Below are positions 1-10,383 of a DNA stretch of 41,277 nucleotides, piece after piece; position 1 is the first letter of the stretch; each line of letters opens with the position of its first letter. The notes under the pieces are model-generated. The model searched no databases. It was not told the DNA's origin and was given only the letters and a program-made list of their open reading frames with translations. A program made the translations under genes and the position numbers. The DNA is from an uncultured Pelagibacteraceae bacterium (lineage in GTDB: Bacteria; Pseudomonadota; Alphaproteobacteria; Pelagibacterales; Pelagibacteraceae). The DNA lies in NCBI GenBank assembly GCA_902624015.1, contig CACNVV010000003.1, positions 40,001 through 81,277 on the forward strand, in the 5' to 3' direction.

Positions 1-1437
<1,437 letters not shown>

Positions 1438-1460
1438 AAAAACGGCGCACACTAGCTTCC

Positions 1461-1488
1461 ATATAAATTCTAAGAATAAAATTTATAT
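1461..1488 (-). other. Inverted repeat next to the 16S 5' end
   Basis: ATATAAAT (1461-1468) and ATTTATAT (1481-1488) are perfect complements, with a second small palindrome between them. It is AT-only, so it could arise by chance in this genome, but its position about 25 nt before the mature 16S end fits a leader-processing structure. Confidence 0.35.
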
Positions 1489-1494
1489 GATGTT

Positions 1495-1540
1495 GAAGTG
1501 TGTACGACAAATTTTTGGTAACCTTAACCGTCCACACTTC
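1495..1540 (-). other. Leader hairpin upstream of 16S
   Basis: GAAGTGTG (1495-1502) pairs with CACACTTC (1533-1540), and after one mismatch the stem continues with ACG/CGT (1504-1506 with 1529-1531). The G+C content of this stem is high for the surrounding DNA, which makes chance less likely. It probably folds in the 16S precursor leader; a role in processing or antitermination is inference. Confidence 0.5.
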
Positions 1541-1572
1541 TCTTCTTAAATTTTTACTTTTTATATAGCTAA

Positions 1573-1591
1573 TTGAGCCAAAAAGGCTCAA
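1573..1591 (-). other. Perfect 7-bp hairpin in the rRNA leader
   Basis: TTGAGCC (1573-1579) and GGCTCAA (1585-1591) form a perfect stem around a 5-nt loop. No T-tract follows on either strand, so it does not look like an intrinsic terminator. Its place between the candidate promoter and 16S is where an antitermination (boxB-like) hairpin occurs in enteric rRNA leaders, but that function is inferred from position only. Confidence 0.45.
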
Positions 1592-1603
1592 TAATCCTCA
1601 CTA

Positions 1604-1672
1604 ATTTATTGTATATACAATATTATTGTCGAGAAAGTTCAGTGCTTATAGGCTAAAATTAAAGGAAATCAA
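1604..1672 (-). promoter_or_regulatory. Candidate rRNA promoter(s)
   Basis: On the minus strand TTGATT (1667-1672) and TATAAG (1645-1650) are separated by 16 bp, giving a start near 1638 and a leader of about 200 nt. A second candidate, TCGACA (1627-1632) with ATAAAT (1604-1609) at 17 bp, follows. Both are judged only by resemblance to the sigma-70 consensus in AT-rich DNA. Confidence 0.35.
1608..1621. repeat. 14-bp perfect palindrome in the rRNA promoter region
   Basis: ATTGTATATACAAT is its own reverse complement. It lies within or just downstream of the candidate rRNA promoters, where a dimeric regulator could bind. It is AT-rich, so chance cannot be excluded. Confidence 0.35.
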
Positions 1673-1724
1673 GCATTTAACTTTAAAAAAATTCAATAAA
1701 ATTGATTAATTTTCCTTGTTTTTT

Positions 1725-1754
1725 TTGATTTTTTTCTGCCTCTAAACTAATAAT
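1725..1754 (+). promoter_or_regulatory. Candidate promoter for the M23 peptidase
   Basis: TTGATT (1725-1730) and AATAAT (1749-1754) are 18 bp apart and end about 20 bp before the ATG at 1774, which implies a very short leader. No clear Shine-Dalgarno precedes the ATG. Low confidence because the DNA is T-rich. Confidence 0.3.
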
Positions 1755-1773
1755 GCCTTTTCATTAGTTTTAT

Positions 1774-3066
1774 ATGTTCAAAAAAATTAAAAATAAATTC
1801 AAGAAAAATTACGAAATTTTGGGACTTTTAATAATAATTATTATCTCATCTGTATCAATTAGTTATTCCAACTATTCAAAAAAAATCAATGACGAAACAT
1901 ACAATAATTTTATTGAAAATATTTACTTTAAAAAAACGTTAAATCACATTGTTGGAAACCTTGAACCAAAATATAAAAAAATTAAACATAAGGTAAGATC
2001 TGGTGAAACTTTTGATAAAATTTTAGAAAGTTATTCAATTAATAAAACAGAAATTATTAAGATAAAAAATTCAATTAAAAAAAAAGTTGATTTAAACAAA
2101 CTTAACACAAAACAAATAATATTTTTTAGTTTAGATAAAACAAATAATAAAATTAACGAGTTTGAATTTCAAATTTCTAATACTCAAAAAATTTCTTTAA
2201 AAAGAAATGTTGAAAATGACAAATTTAATAGAGAGATATTATCAATTAAATTAACTAAAGAAATTATTTATAAAGAAAATGTAATTTTTCAAAGTTTATA
2301 TAAATCGGCCTCAGATAAAAAAATTCCACCAAATACAATAATAGAGTTTGCAAGAATTTATGGATTTCAAGTAGATTTTCAAAGAGATGTGAAAAAAGAA
2401 GACAAATTTCAAATTATGTATGAGGTATTTTTAAATAAAAATAATGAAATTGTAGAAACAGGTGAAATTCTTTTTGCAAATTTAAAGCTTAGTGGTCAGG
2501 ATAATAATTTATATTATTTTGATTATAAAGATAGTGAAGGGCACTACGATAGAAATGGTAAAAGTGTAAAAAAAGCATTAATGAAAACTCCAATTAATGG
2601 AGCAAGACTCTCTTCATCATTTGGTATGAGAAAGCACCCAATAGATGGTTTTAATAAAATGCATAAAGGTACAGATTTTGCAGCACCCATGGGAACACCT
2701 ATCATGGCATCAGGTGATGGTGTTGTCAAAAAAGCAGGATGGTGTGGTGGAGGTGGAAATTGTGTAAAAATTAAACACAACTCAACTTATCAAACAGTTT
2801 ATGCACATATGTCTAAATTTGCTAGAGGAATTAAAAAAGGTGTAAGAGTAAAACAAGGACAAACAATAGGTTATGTAGGTTCAACTGGAAAGTCTACAGG
2901 TCCACATTTACACTATGAAGTTATTATTAATGGTAAAAAAGTTAATTCCCAAAAACTAAAGTTACCATCTGGTAAAGTTTTGAAAGGTGAAGAACGCAAA
3001 CTATTTGAAACAAGTAAAATTAAGTTAGATGTTCTTAAATCAGAAAAAATTATTGGGTTAAATTAA
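1774..3066 (+). CDS. M23 family metallopeptidase (murein endopeptidase-like), membrane anchored
   Basis: The 430-residue protein has one N-terminal membrane segment (about 14-31) and so should sit in the inner membrane facing the periplasm. Residues about 70-125 look like a LysM/OapA-type peptidoglycan-associated region. The C-terminal M23 (lysostaphin-type) domain is at about 275-395. Its zinc-site residues are visible: H297 and D301 in HKGTDF, H345 in YAHM, and H378/H380 in HLHYE, so it should be active. Such enzymes cut peptide cross-links in peptidoglycan. The gene stands alone on the plus strand and its stop overlaps the stop of the convergent DUF4167 gene by 4 bp. The exact cleavage specificity cannot be told from sequence. 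Confidence 0.9.
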   Translation: MFKKIKNKFKKNYEILGLLIIIIISSVSISYSNYSKKINDETYNNFIENIYFKKTLNHIVGNLEPKYKKIKHKVRSGETFDKILESYSINKTEIIKIKNSIKKKVDLNKLNTKQIIFFSLDKTNNKINEFEFQISNTQKISLKRNVENDKFNREILSIKLTKEIIYKENVIFQSLYKSASDKKIPPNTIIEFARIYGFQVDFQRDVKKEDKFQIMYEVFLNKNNEIVETGEILFANLKLSGQDNNLYYFDYKDSEGHYDRNGKSVKKALMKTPINGARLSSSFGMRKHPIDGFNKMHKGTDFAAPMGTPIMASGDGVVKKAGWCGGGGNCVKIKHNSTYQTVYAHMSKFARGIKKGVRVKQGQTIGYVGSTGKSTGPHLHYEVIINGKKVNSQKLKLPSGKVLKGEERKLFETSKIKLDVLKSEKIIGLN

Positions 3067-3506
3067 ATATTCTCCAAAACTGGCTTTTCAATTTTTTTTG
3101 ATTTATTTTCTTCTTTTAAAGATTGTTCTTCAGTTTGAACTTCATTAAAGTTCGCATTTTCCTCTGAAGTGTCTTTATTTTGGTCAGTTTTGATCTCTAA
3201 ATATTTCTCTCTTTTAAAGCTCTCTTTTTCATTTAATATTCTTTGAAAATGGTCAGCGTGTTGCAAATAATTTTCTGACAATATTTTATCATTATTTGAT
3301 AAAGCCTCTCTTGCTAAATCATTATATTTTTCAATTAATTTTGGAGCATTATGATTATTTCTACCTGGAGATTTTCTTTTGAAGTTCTCATTGTTTGAAA
3401 AGCTTGAACCAAACTTTGGCCTTTCGCCGTTAGATTTGAAATTTCTATCATTTCTTCTAAAATTATTTCTTCTATTAATGTTTGAGTTATTTCTAAATGT
3501 TACCAT
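3063..3506 (-). CDS. DUF4167 domain protein
   Basis: The 147-residue protein starts with an Asn/Arg/Phe-rich, basic, probably disordered segment (about 1-50) that could bind RNA. It is followed by the DUF4167 core (about 55-95), recognised by the helix with KYNDLAREAL and NYLQHADHF, then an acidic Glu/Lys-rich tail. The family is known mainly from alphaproteobacteria and has no established function. It lies 11 bp downstream of prmC, at the end of the lysC-ispG-prfA-prmC run, and is probably cotranscribed with the release factor genes. A translation-related role is only suggested by this context and the basic N-terminus. Confidence 0.85.
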   Translation of the reverse strand: MVTFRNNSNINRRNNFRRNDRNFKSNGERPKFGSSFSNNENFKRKSPGRNNHNAPKLIEKYNDLAREALSNNDKILSENYLQHADHFQRILNEKESFKREKYLEIKTDQNKDTSEENANFNEVQTEEQSLKEENKSKKIEKPVLENI

Positions 3507-3517
3507 AATTTGATTGA

Positions 3518-4360
3518 CTATATTCTAGTAGAGATTATGCATCGATCATTCTTTGCAAGATCTTTTATAATGCAGTTTATATAAAAACCTTCTTTTTTTA
3601 ATAAATTAATTACATTATTTTTTTGATCATATCCGATCTCTAAAATAAATTTACCATTTTTCTTAATCAGTTCAGAGGTTTTTTTAATAACTTTTCTGAT
3701 TTCTGATAAACCATCTAATCCACCATCTAATGCTAGTTTTGGCTCAAACTCAGCTATATCTCTTTCCAAATATTTTATCTTATAATTTTTAATATATGGA
3801 GGATTAGAAACAACTAAATCATATTTGCCTAATCTGAATTTGTCAACATTAGATTTAAATAATTTTAATCTTGATCTGACATTTAGATTATTTGCATTAA
3901 TTTTAGTAATTTTTAAACAATTTTTACTCAAATCTATTCCTGTTCCATAAAAACTTTCTCTCTCTTTTAAAATTGATAGTAAAATACAGCCACAACCCAC
4001 TCCTATATCAAGAACATTTAATTTACTTCTATGCCTTGTTAGCTTTAAAGCGTTTTCTACGATTAGTTCTGTATCAGGTCTCGGTATTAAAGTATTTTTT
4101 GTAACAAAAAATTCTGAATTCCAAAAAAATTTCTTATTTATTAAGTGAGCAATCGGATTGCCTAAAGACCTCTCTTGAATTAAATGATAAAAAAAATTTA
4201 AGTCATGTTTGTCAATATGATTATTGGAATTTAATAAAATATATTTTCTATCTTTATTGATCGTTTTTGCCATCAAAATTTCTGAGTCCAGATTTGGATT
4301 AGGTATGAGTTTGTCCCTTAAAATTTTTGATCCCTCATTTATAGCTATATTAATATTCAT
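3518..4360 (-). CDS. prmC: Release factor glutamine methyltransferase
   Basis: This SAM-dependent enzyme methylates the Gln of the GGQ motif in release factors RF1 and RF2, raising termination efficiency. The 280-residue product has the N-terminal helical substrate-binding domain (about 1-85), the SAM-binding loop DIGVGCGC (118-125) and the catalytic NPPY at 186-189. Its length is normal for the family. The start lies 3 bp after the prfA stop, so enzyme and substrate are made from one transcript, as in many bacteria. Confidence 0.95.
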   Translation of the reverse strand: MNINIAINEGSKILRDKLIPNPNLDSEILMAKTINKDRKYILLNSNNHIDKHDLNFFYHLIQERSLGNPIAHLINKKFFWNSEFFVTKNTLIPRPDTELIVENALKLTRHRSKLNVLDIGVGCGCILLSILKERESFYGTGIDLSKNCLKITKINANNLNVRSRLKLFKSNVDKFRLGKYDLVVSNPPYIKNYKIKYLERDIAEFEPKLALDGGLDGLSEIRKVIKKTSELIKKNGKFILEIGYDQKNNVINLLKKEGFYINCIIKDLAKNDRCIISTRI

Positions 4361-4363
4361 ATA

Positions 4364-5437
4364 TTATTTTAAATTACTAAGGCTTTCTTCTTGTGCTTGC
4401 AAAGTTAAAGACTCGATCATTTCATCAAATACTTCACCCTCTAAAAATTCATCTAATTTATGCAGTGTTAAATTTATTCTATGATCTGTAACTCTTCCTT
4501 GAGGAAAATTATAAGTTCTTATTCTTTCAGATCTATCTCCAGTACCAATTTTTGTTTTACGATCTTGAGATCTTTCCTGGTCTATTCTTAATCTTTCAAG
4601 CTCATAAAGGCGAGCTCTTAGGATTTTCATACCTTTGGCTTTATTTTTATGTTGTGATTTTTCATCTTGTTGAGATACAGATAAACCTGTTGGAATATGT
4701 GTAATTCTAACAGCACTGTCTGTTGTATTTACAGATTGTCCGCCTGGTCCTCCTGCTCTAAATACATCAATTCTCAAATCAGAATCATTAATTTTTAAAT
4801 CAACCTCCTCAACTTCAGGCAAAACAGCAACTGTTGCTGCAGATGTATGGACTCTTCCTTGGGTTTCTGTGTCTGGAACTCTTTGGACTCTATGAACCCC
4901 ACTTTCATATTTTAAAGTTGAGTAAATATTTCTACCTTTAATGGAGGCTATTACTTCTTTCAATCCTCCTGCATCACTTCTTGATATGGAAATTAATTCT
5001 AAAGACCATTTCTTTCTGTGACTAACCTTTTCATACATTTTAAATAAATCTGATGCAAATAAACTAGCCTCTAAACCACCCGTTCCTGCTCTTATTTCAA
5101 TAATCGCATTTTTTTTATCTGCCTCATCTTTTGGTAGCAAAAATAACTTCAATTTTTTTTCATTAATTTCATGTTGTAAATTTAAATCTGTCAGTTCTAC
5201 ATCAGCCATTTTTTTAAGTTCATCATCTGATGTTTGGTCATTTAAGATTTTCTCTAATTCCTGTTTATCATTCTCAAAAGAGATGTGTTTTTTTGCAACA
5301 TCTATAATTTCGTTAATATCTGAATACTCTTTAGATTTTTCTGCAAACAATTTTTTATCTATTTCCCCAGAAGAAAGTTCTTTTTCTAAAGTTGAATGTT
5401 TCACAATTAACTCATCAATTGTTTTTTTTGGAATCAT
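4364..5437 (-). CDS. prfA: Peptide chain release factor 1
   Basis: RF1 reads UAA and UAG stop codons and triggers peptidyl-tRNA hydrolysis. The 357-residue protein has the coiled N-terminal domain, the PxT codon-recognition tripeptide as PDT (188-190), which marks RF1 rather than RF2, and GGQ at 232-234. Length and motifs are normal. It lies between ispG (4-bp gap) and prmC (3-bp gap). Confidence 0.97.
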   Translation of the reverse strand: MIPKKTIDELIVKHSTLEKELSSGEIDKKLFAEKSKEYSDINEIIDVAKKHISFENDKQELEKILNDQTSDDELKKMADVELTDLNLQHEINEKKLKLFLLPKDEADKKNAIIEIRAGTGGLEASLFASDLFKMYEKVSHRKKWSLELISISRSDAGGLKEVIASIKGRNIYSTLKYESGVHRVQRVPDTETQGRVHTSAATVAVLPEVEEVDLKINDSDLRIDVFRAGGPGGQSVNTTDSAVRITHIPTGLSVSQQDEKSQHKNKAKGMKILRARLYELERLRIDQERSQDRKTKIGTGDRSERIRTYNFPQGRVTDHRINLTLHKLDEFLEGEVFDEMIESLTLQAQEESLSNLK

Positions 5438-5441
5438 CTTT

Positions 5442-6539
5442 TTATTTTTTTTCTATTTCAGCTGCTTTTTTTTCAACTTCTGATATTACTTTATTTATAA
5501 TTTCACTTGTTAAAACCTTTTCACTTTGAACGCCTGATAAATAAAGCATATTGTTTCCTTTTCCACCGCCAGTTATACCAATATCAGTCAAAGCAGCTTC
5601 ACCCGGACCATTCACAACACATCCTATAATAGACAGTGTTATTGGGGTTTTTATGTGAGATAATTTTTCCTCTAATACTTTTACGGTATCAATTACTTGG
5701 AAGGCTTGCCTTGCACAGGATGGGCAAGATATAATTTTTACTCCTCTGTTTCTTAATCCCAACGACTTTAAAATTTCATTTCCAATTTTAACTTCTTTTA
5801 CAGGATCATCAGATAAAGACACCCTTATGGTATCACCAATACCATCCAAAAGAAGTGATCCAAGACCTATAGCAGACTTAACACTACCTGTAACAAACCC
5901 TCCTGCTTCTGTTATTCCTAAGTGTAATGGGTAATTCATAGCCTTGGAAAGTTGTCTGTACGCTGCAATTGATAAAAATACATCGGAAGATTTTACACTT
6001 ACTTTAAAATTAAAAAAATCTTCATCCTCTAAAATTTTTATATTTCTTAAAGCACTTTCTACCAATGCCTCAGGGCACGGTTCTTTGTGTTTTTCAAGAA
6101 TATCTCTTTCTAAAGATCCAGCATTAACACCTATCCTAACTGAACAATCGTTATCTTTTGCAGCTTTTAAAACATCATGAATTTTTTTTTTATCACCAAT
6201 ATTTCCTGGATTAATTCTTAAACACTTTGCACCATTTTCTGCAGCTTCAATAGCTCTTTTATAATGAAAATGGATATCAGCAATTACAGGAATTTGAATA
6301 TTTTTAGTTATTTCTTTTAAAGCTTTTGATGAGTCTTCATCTGGACAAGACACTCTTACAATATCAGCACCTTCCTCATGAATTTCTTGAATTTGTTTTA
6401 TTGTTGCTGACACATTAGTTGTCAATGTGTTAGTCATTGATTGAACTGAAATTGGATTATCTCCTCCAACTTTTACATCACCTACATTAATTACTTTAGT
6501 TTTTTTTCTATCAATATTTCTAAAAGGCCTAAGGCTCAT
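5442..6539 (-). CDS. ispG: 4-hydroxy-3-methylbut-2-enyl diphosphate synthase (flavodoxin or ferredoxin)
   Basis: IspG (GcpE) carries out the penultimate step of the MEP isoprenoid pathway, converting the cyclic diphosphate MEcPP to HMBPP with a [4Fe-4S] cluster. The 365-residue protein has the TIM-barrel part with the SVQSMTNT motif near 31-38 and the C-terminal cluster domain with C272, C275 and C307, plus the GPGEA segment whose E314 is the expected fourth ligand. It is the bacterial two-domain form. It sits 4 bp downstream of lysC and 4 bp upstream of prfA in a tight operon. Isoprenoids from this route feed ubiquinone, to which nearby ubiG also contributes. Confidence 0.97.
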   Translation of the reverse strand: MSLRPFRNIDRKKTKVINVGDVKVGGDNPISVQSMTNTLTTNVSATIKQIQEIHEEGADIVRVSCPDEDSSKALKEITKNIQIPVIADIHFHYKRAIEAAENGAKCLRINPGNIGDKKKIHDVLKAAKDNDCSVRIGVNAGSLERDILEKHKEPCPEALVESALRNIKILEDEDFFNFKVSVKSSDVFLSIAAYRQLSKAMNYPLHLGITEAGGFVTGSVKSAIGLGSLLLDGIGDTIRVSLSDDPVKEVKIGNEILKSLGLRNRGVKIISCPSCARQAFQVIDTVKVLEEKLSHIKTPITLSIIGCVVNGPGEAALTDIGITGGGKGNNMLYLSGVQSEKVLTSEIINKVISEVEKKAAEIEKK

Positions 6540-6543
6540 AAAA

Positions 6544-7755
6544 TTAGTCTAGTTTAAATTCTTTGTGTAAGACCGCTACAGCTTTTTTAACACTCTTAGA
6601 GGAAATAAGTACTGAAATTTTTATTTCAGATGTAGATATAACAAGAATATTTATTTTTTTCGAAGCTAATGCTTGAAACATCCTATAAGTTATCCCAGGT
6701 GTGGTTATCATCCCTACTCCAATAATAGAAACTTTTGATAAATCTTTATCAAAAGACAATTTTTTATATGATATTGACTTATTCTTTTTTATTAGTCTCT
6801 CAGTTTTTTTCAAATCCTCGGACTTAATTGTAAATGTTAAATCTGTTTCTTTTCCATTTTGAGAGATATTTTGAACAACCATATCAACATTAATTAAATT
6901 CTTAGATAATGGTCTAAAAATTGATGCTGCTACTCCAGGTCTATCTTTAACACCTACAATCGTGATTTTAGCATCATTTTTTGTAGAGGAAATCCCGGTT
7001 ATAATTTGATTACTAAAAGTCTTATTTGAACCTGTTATTAAAGTTCCACTTTTTGAAACAAAAGAGGATTTAACTTTAATATCAATTTTATTTAACTTCG
7101 CATCCTGTACCGAAGTAGGCTGCATTACTTTTGAGCCAAGTGATGCCATTTCCAACATCTCGTCATAAAAAATTTTTTTAATTTTTTTTGCTTTTTTATG
7201 TTGCCTTGGATCCGTAGTATAAACTCCGTCTACATCAGTATAAATTATACATTCATCAGCTTTAATAAATTTTGCAAGCATAATTGCTGTTGCATCGGAT
7301 CCACTTCTTCCTATGGTAGTAATTCTAAAATCATTATTAATACCTTGAAAACCAGTGATTATAGGTATACCGCCTGACTTAATGTATTTATTCAGTTCTT
7401 TAATACCTACTGAGCTAATTTTTGCACTTGAATAAGGGCCATCTGTTAAAATAGGTAATTGCCAGGATGTCCAGGATCTTGATTTAAAACCATTATGTTT
7501 TAATCTTCCTGCAATAAGTGCACATGATACTTGTTCTCCGGTAGAAACCAATACATCATATTCAGCTCTATCAAAATTGCTACTTATTGATTTTGATTTA
7601 TTTACCAATTCATTTGTCACACCACTCATTGCTGATGAAACAACAACTACTCTATTTTTATTCTTTTTGTAAAAAGCAATTATTTTACATACCTTTTTTA
7701 TTCTATCTATAGACCCTACAGATGTTCCTCCAAATTTTAATACGACTGTTTTCAT
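6544..7755 (-). CDS. lysC: Aspartate kinase
   Basis: Aspartokinase phosphorylates aspartate, the first step toward lysine, threonine, methionine and diaminopimelate. The 403-residue protein begins with the KFGGTSVG motif (7-14) and has the amino-acid kinase domain (about 1-235) followed by two ACT domains (about 265-400), which in this family give feedback inhibition by lysine and/or threonine. The length fits the class of about 400 residues without a fused homoserine dehydrogenase. It is the first gene of the minus-strand run and is divergent from ubiG across 75 bp of AT-rich DNA. Confidence 0.96.
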   Translation of the reverse strand: MKTVVLKFGGTSVGSIDRIKKVCKIIAFYKKNKNRVVVVSSAMSGVTNELVNKSKSISSNFDRAEYDVLVSTGEQVSCALIAGRLKHNGFKSRSWTSWQLPILTDGPYSSAKISSVGIKELNKYIKSGGIPIITGFQGINNDFRITTIGRSGSDATAIMLAKFIKADECIIYTDVDGVYTTDPRQHKKAKKIKKIFYDEMLEMASLGSKVMQPTSVQDAKLNKIDIKVKSSFVSKSGTLITGSNKTFSNQIITGISSTKNDAKITIVGVKDRPGVAASIFRPLSKNLINVDMVVQNISQNGKETDLTFTIKSEDLKKTERLIKKNKSISYKKLSFDKDLSKVSIIGVGMITTPGITYRMFQALASKKINILVISTSEIKISVLISSKSVKKAVAVLHKEFKLD

Positions 7756-7830
7756 GCTAGCTTTAATTATTAATATTTAATAAATAATGGATAAAATACA
7801 TCTAAATTATTATGTCAACTATTTATCTCA

Positions 7831-8553
7831 ATGACTAGTGTAAATAAAAAAGAAATAGATAAATTTTCTAAAATGGCTGATGAATGGTGGGATCCAGATG
7901 GGAAATTTAAGCCACTTCACAAATTTAATCCAACAAGAATTAAATTTATAAAAGAAAATATTATAAATAATTTTAAATTTAAAAATAAATCCAAACCTTT
8001 GTCAGGAATAAGTATTTTAGATATTGGATGTGGTGGAGGATTACTATCTGAACCAATGTCAAGGTTGGGTGCTAATGTAACTGGTATTGATGCATCTGAC
8101 AAAAATATAAAAATTGCAAAACTTCATTCAAAAAAAAATAAATTAAAAATTAATTATTTATGTTCGTCACCTGAAAAACTTAAAGTTACAAAAAAATTTG
8201 ATGTTATTTTAAATATGGAAATTGTTGAACATGTGGAAGATATAGATTTTTTTTTAAAGTCTTGCTCAAAACTTTTAAAAAAAAATGGACTTATGTTTGT
8301 TGCAACAATAAATAAAACTTTAAAATCTTATATTTTTGCAATTGTTGGAGCTGAATATATTTTAAGATGGCTCCCAATAGGAACACATGAATGGGATAAA
8401 TTTGTCAAACCTGAGGATCTTAAAAAAATTTTAATAAAATATGATTTATCTCTTAATAAATTAGAAGGTATGAATTTTAATATTATTAAAGATGAATGGA
8501 GTATTTCAAAAGATTTATCTATAAACTATATAGCAGAATTTATTAAAAACTAA
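7831..8553 (+). CDS. ubiG: Ubiquinone biosynthesis O-methyltransferase
   Basis: UbiG performs both O-methylations of the ubiquinone head group using SAM. The 240-residue product has the family N-terminus with FSKMADEWWDP and KPLHKFNPTR, the SAM-binding loop DIGCGGG (64-70), and the GTHEW region near the C-terminus. The ATG start gives the expected N-terminus. The gene stands alone on the plus strand; its stop overlaps that of the convergent DUF1178 gene by 4 bp. Confidence 0.95.
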   Translation: MTSVNKKEIDKFSKMADEWWDPDGKFKPLHKFNPTRIKFIKENIINNFKFKNKSKPLSGISILDIGCGGGLLSEPMSRLGANVTGIDASDKNIKIAKLHSKKNKLKINYLCSSPEKLKVTKKFDVILNMEIVEHVEDIDFFLKSCSKLLKKNGLMFVATINKTLKSYIFAIVGAEYILRWLPIGTHEWDKFVKPEDLKKILIKYDLSLNKLEGMNFNIIKDEWSISKDLSINYIAEFIKN

Positions 8554-8978
8554 TTTTCTTTTCCATCTATCCACGGGATCATTTGAGCATCTATACCTTC
8601 TTCTTTCAATTCTTTTAAATCTTCCTTTGATGCACTACCGTAAATACCCTTTGATTTTTTTTTAACATTATAATGAATTGATCTTGCCTCATAAGCAAAA
8701 TTATCACCAACATATTTGAAATTATCTTTAATAAATTTTTGATAATCTTTAATAGTTTTTTTTACTTTATTATATTTCTCTAAATTTATTTTTTCATCAT
8801 TTTTAAAGTTTTGACTAATTAGTTGAGGTGCCATAATTGTTTTTTCAACTTTAGCTGAATTGCACTTATGACAGTTTAAAAGTTTTTTCTTTTTTAATCT
8901 TTCATATTCACTCGAAGATGCAAACCAACTATCAAATTTTAAATCACATTCTTTACAAAAAAGTTTATATTTAATCAT
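8550..8978 (-). CDS. DUF1178 family protein
   Basis: The 142-residue protein opens with a small zinc-ribbon-like region: C8 and C11 in FCKECDL, then C36 and C39 in NCHKCNS. This and the overall layout are typical of DUF1178, a proteobacterial family of unknown function often found in alphaproteobacteria. The C-terminus contains the family's YGSASKEDLKEL...GIDAQMIPW pattern. It is 38 bp downstream of argJ and probably shares its transcript. No function is assigned. Confidence 0.85.
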   Translation of the reverse strand: MIKYKLFCKECDLKFDSWFASSSEYERLKKKKLLNCHKCNSAKVEKTIMAPQLISQNFKNDEKINLEKYNKVKKTIKDYQKFIKDNFKYVGDNFAYEARSIHYNVKKKSKGIYGSASKEDLKELKEEGIDAQMIPWIDGKEN

Positions 8979-9016
8979 AATTATTAGTTAATAATACAAT
9001 TTGGATTTTCAATAAG

Positions 9017-10318
9017 TTAACTTCTATAATCTGCATTAATTTCAATATATTTTTTAGTTAAATCCATCGTATAAACAGTAAAGTTTTTCTTTCCCGTAAA
9101 AGTTTCAATATTTATTTCAATATTTTCTCCTTTCATATAATTTGCTGTTTGTTTTTCATCATAACTTTGATCTAATTTTCCACCTTCCACAATTGTTATA
9201 GCTCCAAACTTTATTGATAATTTATTTAGATTAATTTTAGGCCCTGCTTTACCAATTGCCATTATAACTCGTCCCCAATTTGGATCTTCTCCAGCAATTG
9301 CAGTTTTTACTAATGGAGAATTTGCAATTGAGAAAGCAATTTTTTTTGCATCTGTCTCATTTTTACACTTACTAACATTTATTGTAATAAATTTTGATGC
9401 TCCTTCTCCGTCTGAAACAACCCTTTTAGCTAAATTCAAAAGAACATTATTTAGAGCTTTGTCAAAATTTTTGATTTTATTTTCATTTATACTTTTCACT
9501 TGATAATTTTTAACTTCATTAGTTGCAAAAAGAGTTGCCATGTCATTAGTACTAGTATCCCCGTCACAAGAAATAGCGTTAAATGTATTGGTTATATTTT
9601 TTTTTAATAACTTTCCTAAAATATCATTAGATAAAGTTGCATCAGTAAATAAATATGCAAGTGTCGTAGCCATATTTGGATGTATCATTCCTGATCCTTT
9701 GGCTATTCCATATATTTTTACTTTTTCACTTCCAATATAACATTCCTCCATAGCTAATTTTGGCTTAGTATCTGTAGTCATAATTGCAAGGGCTGCCTTC
9801 ATCCAAATGAATTTATTTTGGGTGTAACGAATTTTATTTATTAAATTTGAAATATTATTGGAAATTTTTTCATATGGAAACTTTTCTCCAATAGTTCCTG
9901 TGCAACCAAAAATTATATTTTTTGTAGAAATTTTTTTAGGATTATCCTCGTCTTCATCTTGTTTTTTATTTAGTTGTTTAGCTGTTAAATCAGCTATTTT
10001 TTTTAAACTTTCATAACCTTGTTTTCCAGTGAAAGCATTAGCGTTTCTTGTATTTACAATGAGAGAATATATTTTTTTTGGTCTTTGATTTAAATTCCAT
10101 TTTATATTTTCAGATACTATTTTTGACTGTGTATAAACAGATGCATAATTAGCACCTTCTCTAAAATAGAACATTGTTAAATCATCTCTAATATCTTTAT
10201 ATAAATTTGCTGAAACAACTGAAATTGAAAGACCATCTAGATGATCGAGGTCTTGAAAATCAATCATTTTAGTATTTTTTGATTGAGATGATAAGAAATT
10301 TGTTAAATTAATTCCCAT
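9017..10318 (-). CDS. argJ: Bifunctional ornithine acetyltransferase / N-acetylglutamate synthase
   Basis: ArgJ transfers acetyl from N-acetylornithine to glutamate in the cyclic arginine pathway. It is made as one 433-residue chain that cuts itself into two subunits at the Ala-Thr bond. The site is visible in HPNMATTLAYLFTDA, the second subunit starting at the first Thr after MA; many family members have Met instead of the following Thr. The oxyanion region GCTGTIGE lies upstream. With argD and argF elsewhere in the window this gives much of the route from glutamate to citrulline. The ATG lies inside one arm of an 11-bp inverted repeat shared with the secA upstream region. Confidence 0.95.
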   Translation of the reverse strand: MGINLTNFLSSQSKNTKMIDFQDLDHLDGLSISVVSANLYKDIRDDLTMFYFREGANYASVYTQSKIVSENIKWNLNQRPKKIYSLIVNTRNANAFTGKQGYESLKKIADLTAKQLNKKQDEDEDNPKKISTKNIIFGCTGTIGEKFPYEKISNNISNLINKIRYTQNKFIWMKAALAIMTTDTKPKLAMEECYIGSEKVKIYGIAKGSGMIHPNMATTLAYLFTDATLSNDILGKLLKKNITNTFNAISCDGDTSTNDMATLFATNEVKNYQVKSINENKIKNFDKALNNVLLNLAKRVVSDGEGASKFITINVSKCKNETDAKKIAFSIANSPLVKTAIAGEDPNWGRVIMAIGKAGPKINLNKLSIKFGAITIVEGGKLDQSYDEKQTANYMKGENIEINIETFTGKKNFTVYTMDLTKKYIEINADYRS

Positions 10319-10359
10319 ATTGTTTAAATTATTTATTTAATACATATATTAAACAATAT
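10317..10359. repeat. 11-bp perfect inverted repeat between argJ and secA
   Basis: ATATTGTTTAA (10317-10327) and TTAAACAATAT (10349-10359) are exact reverse complements around a 21-bp spacer. They fill most of the 65-bp divergent intergenic region, and the left arm includes part of the argJ start codon. The arrangement fits a dimeric operator or a 5'-leader hairpin; function is unknown. Confidence 0.5.
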
Positions 10360-10383
10360 AAGTAAAGAATAAATCAAATAGTC

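Larger units (their letters stand above)
1438..1773. other. rRNA leader and divergent promoter region (no gene seen)
   Basis: These 336 bases separate the 5' end of the 16S gene (minus) from the M23 peptidase start (plus). I see no convincing reading frame or tRNA. The part next to 16S holds several inverted repeats expected to fold in the rRNA leader transcript, the middle holds candidate minus-strand promoters, and the right part is a T-rich stretch with a possible promoter for the peptidase. I did not find a clear copy of the enteric boxA sequence. Confidence 0.6.

Noticed and set aside
1573..1591. TTGAGCC/GGCTCAA hairpin as an intrinsic terminator
   Set aside because: No run of T follows on either strand, and it lies in the rRNA leader rather than after a gene.
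2544..2780. Minus-strand open frame opposite the M23 domain
   Set aside because: It mirrors the zinc peptidase domain codons and has no support as a protein.
7756..7830. tRNA or small RNA in the lysC-ubiG gap
   Set aside because: The 75 bp are AT-rich with no cloverleaf or conserved RNA motif.
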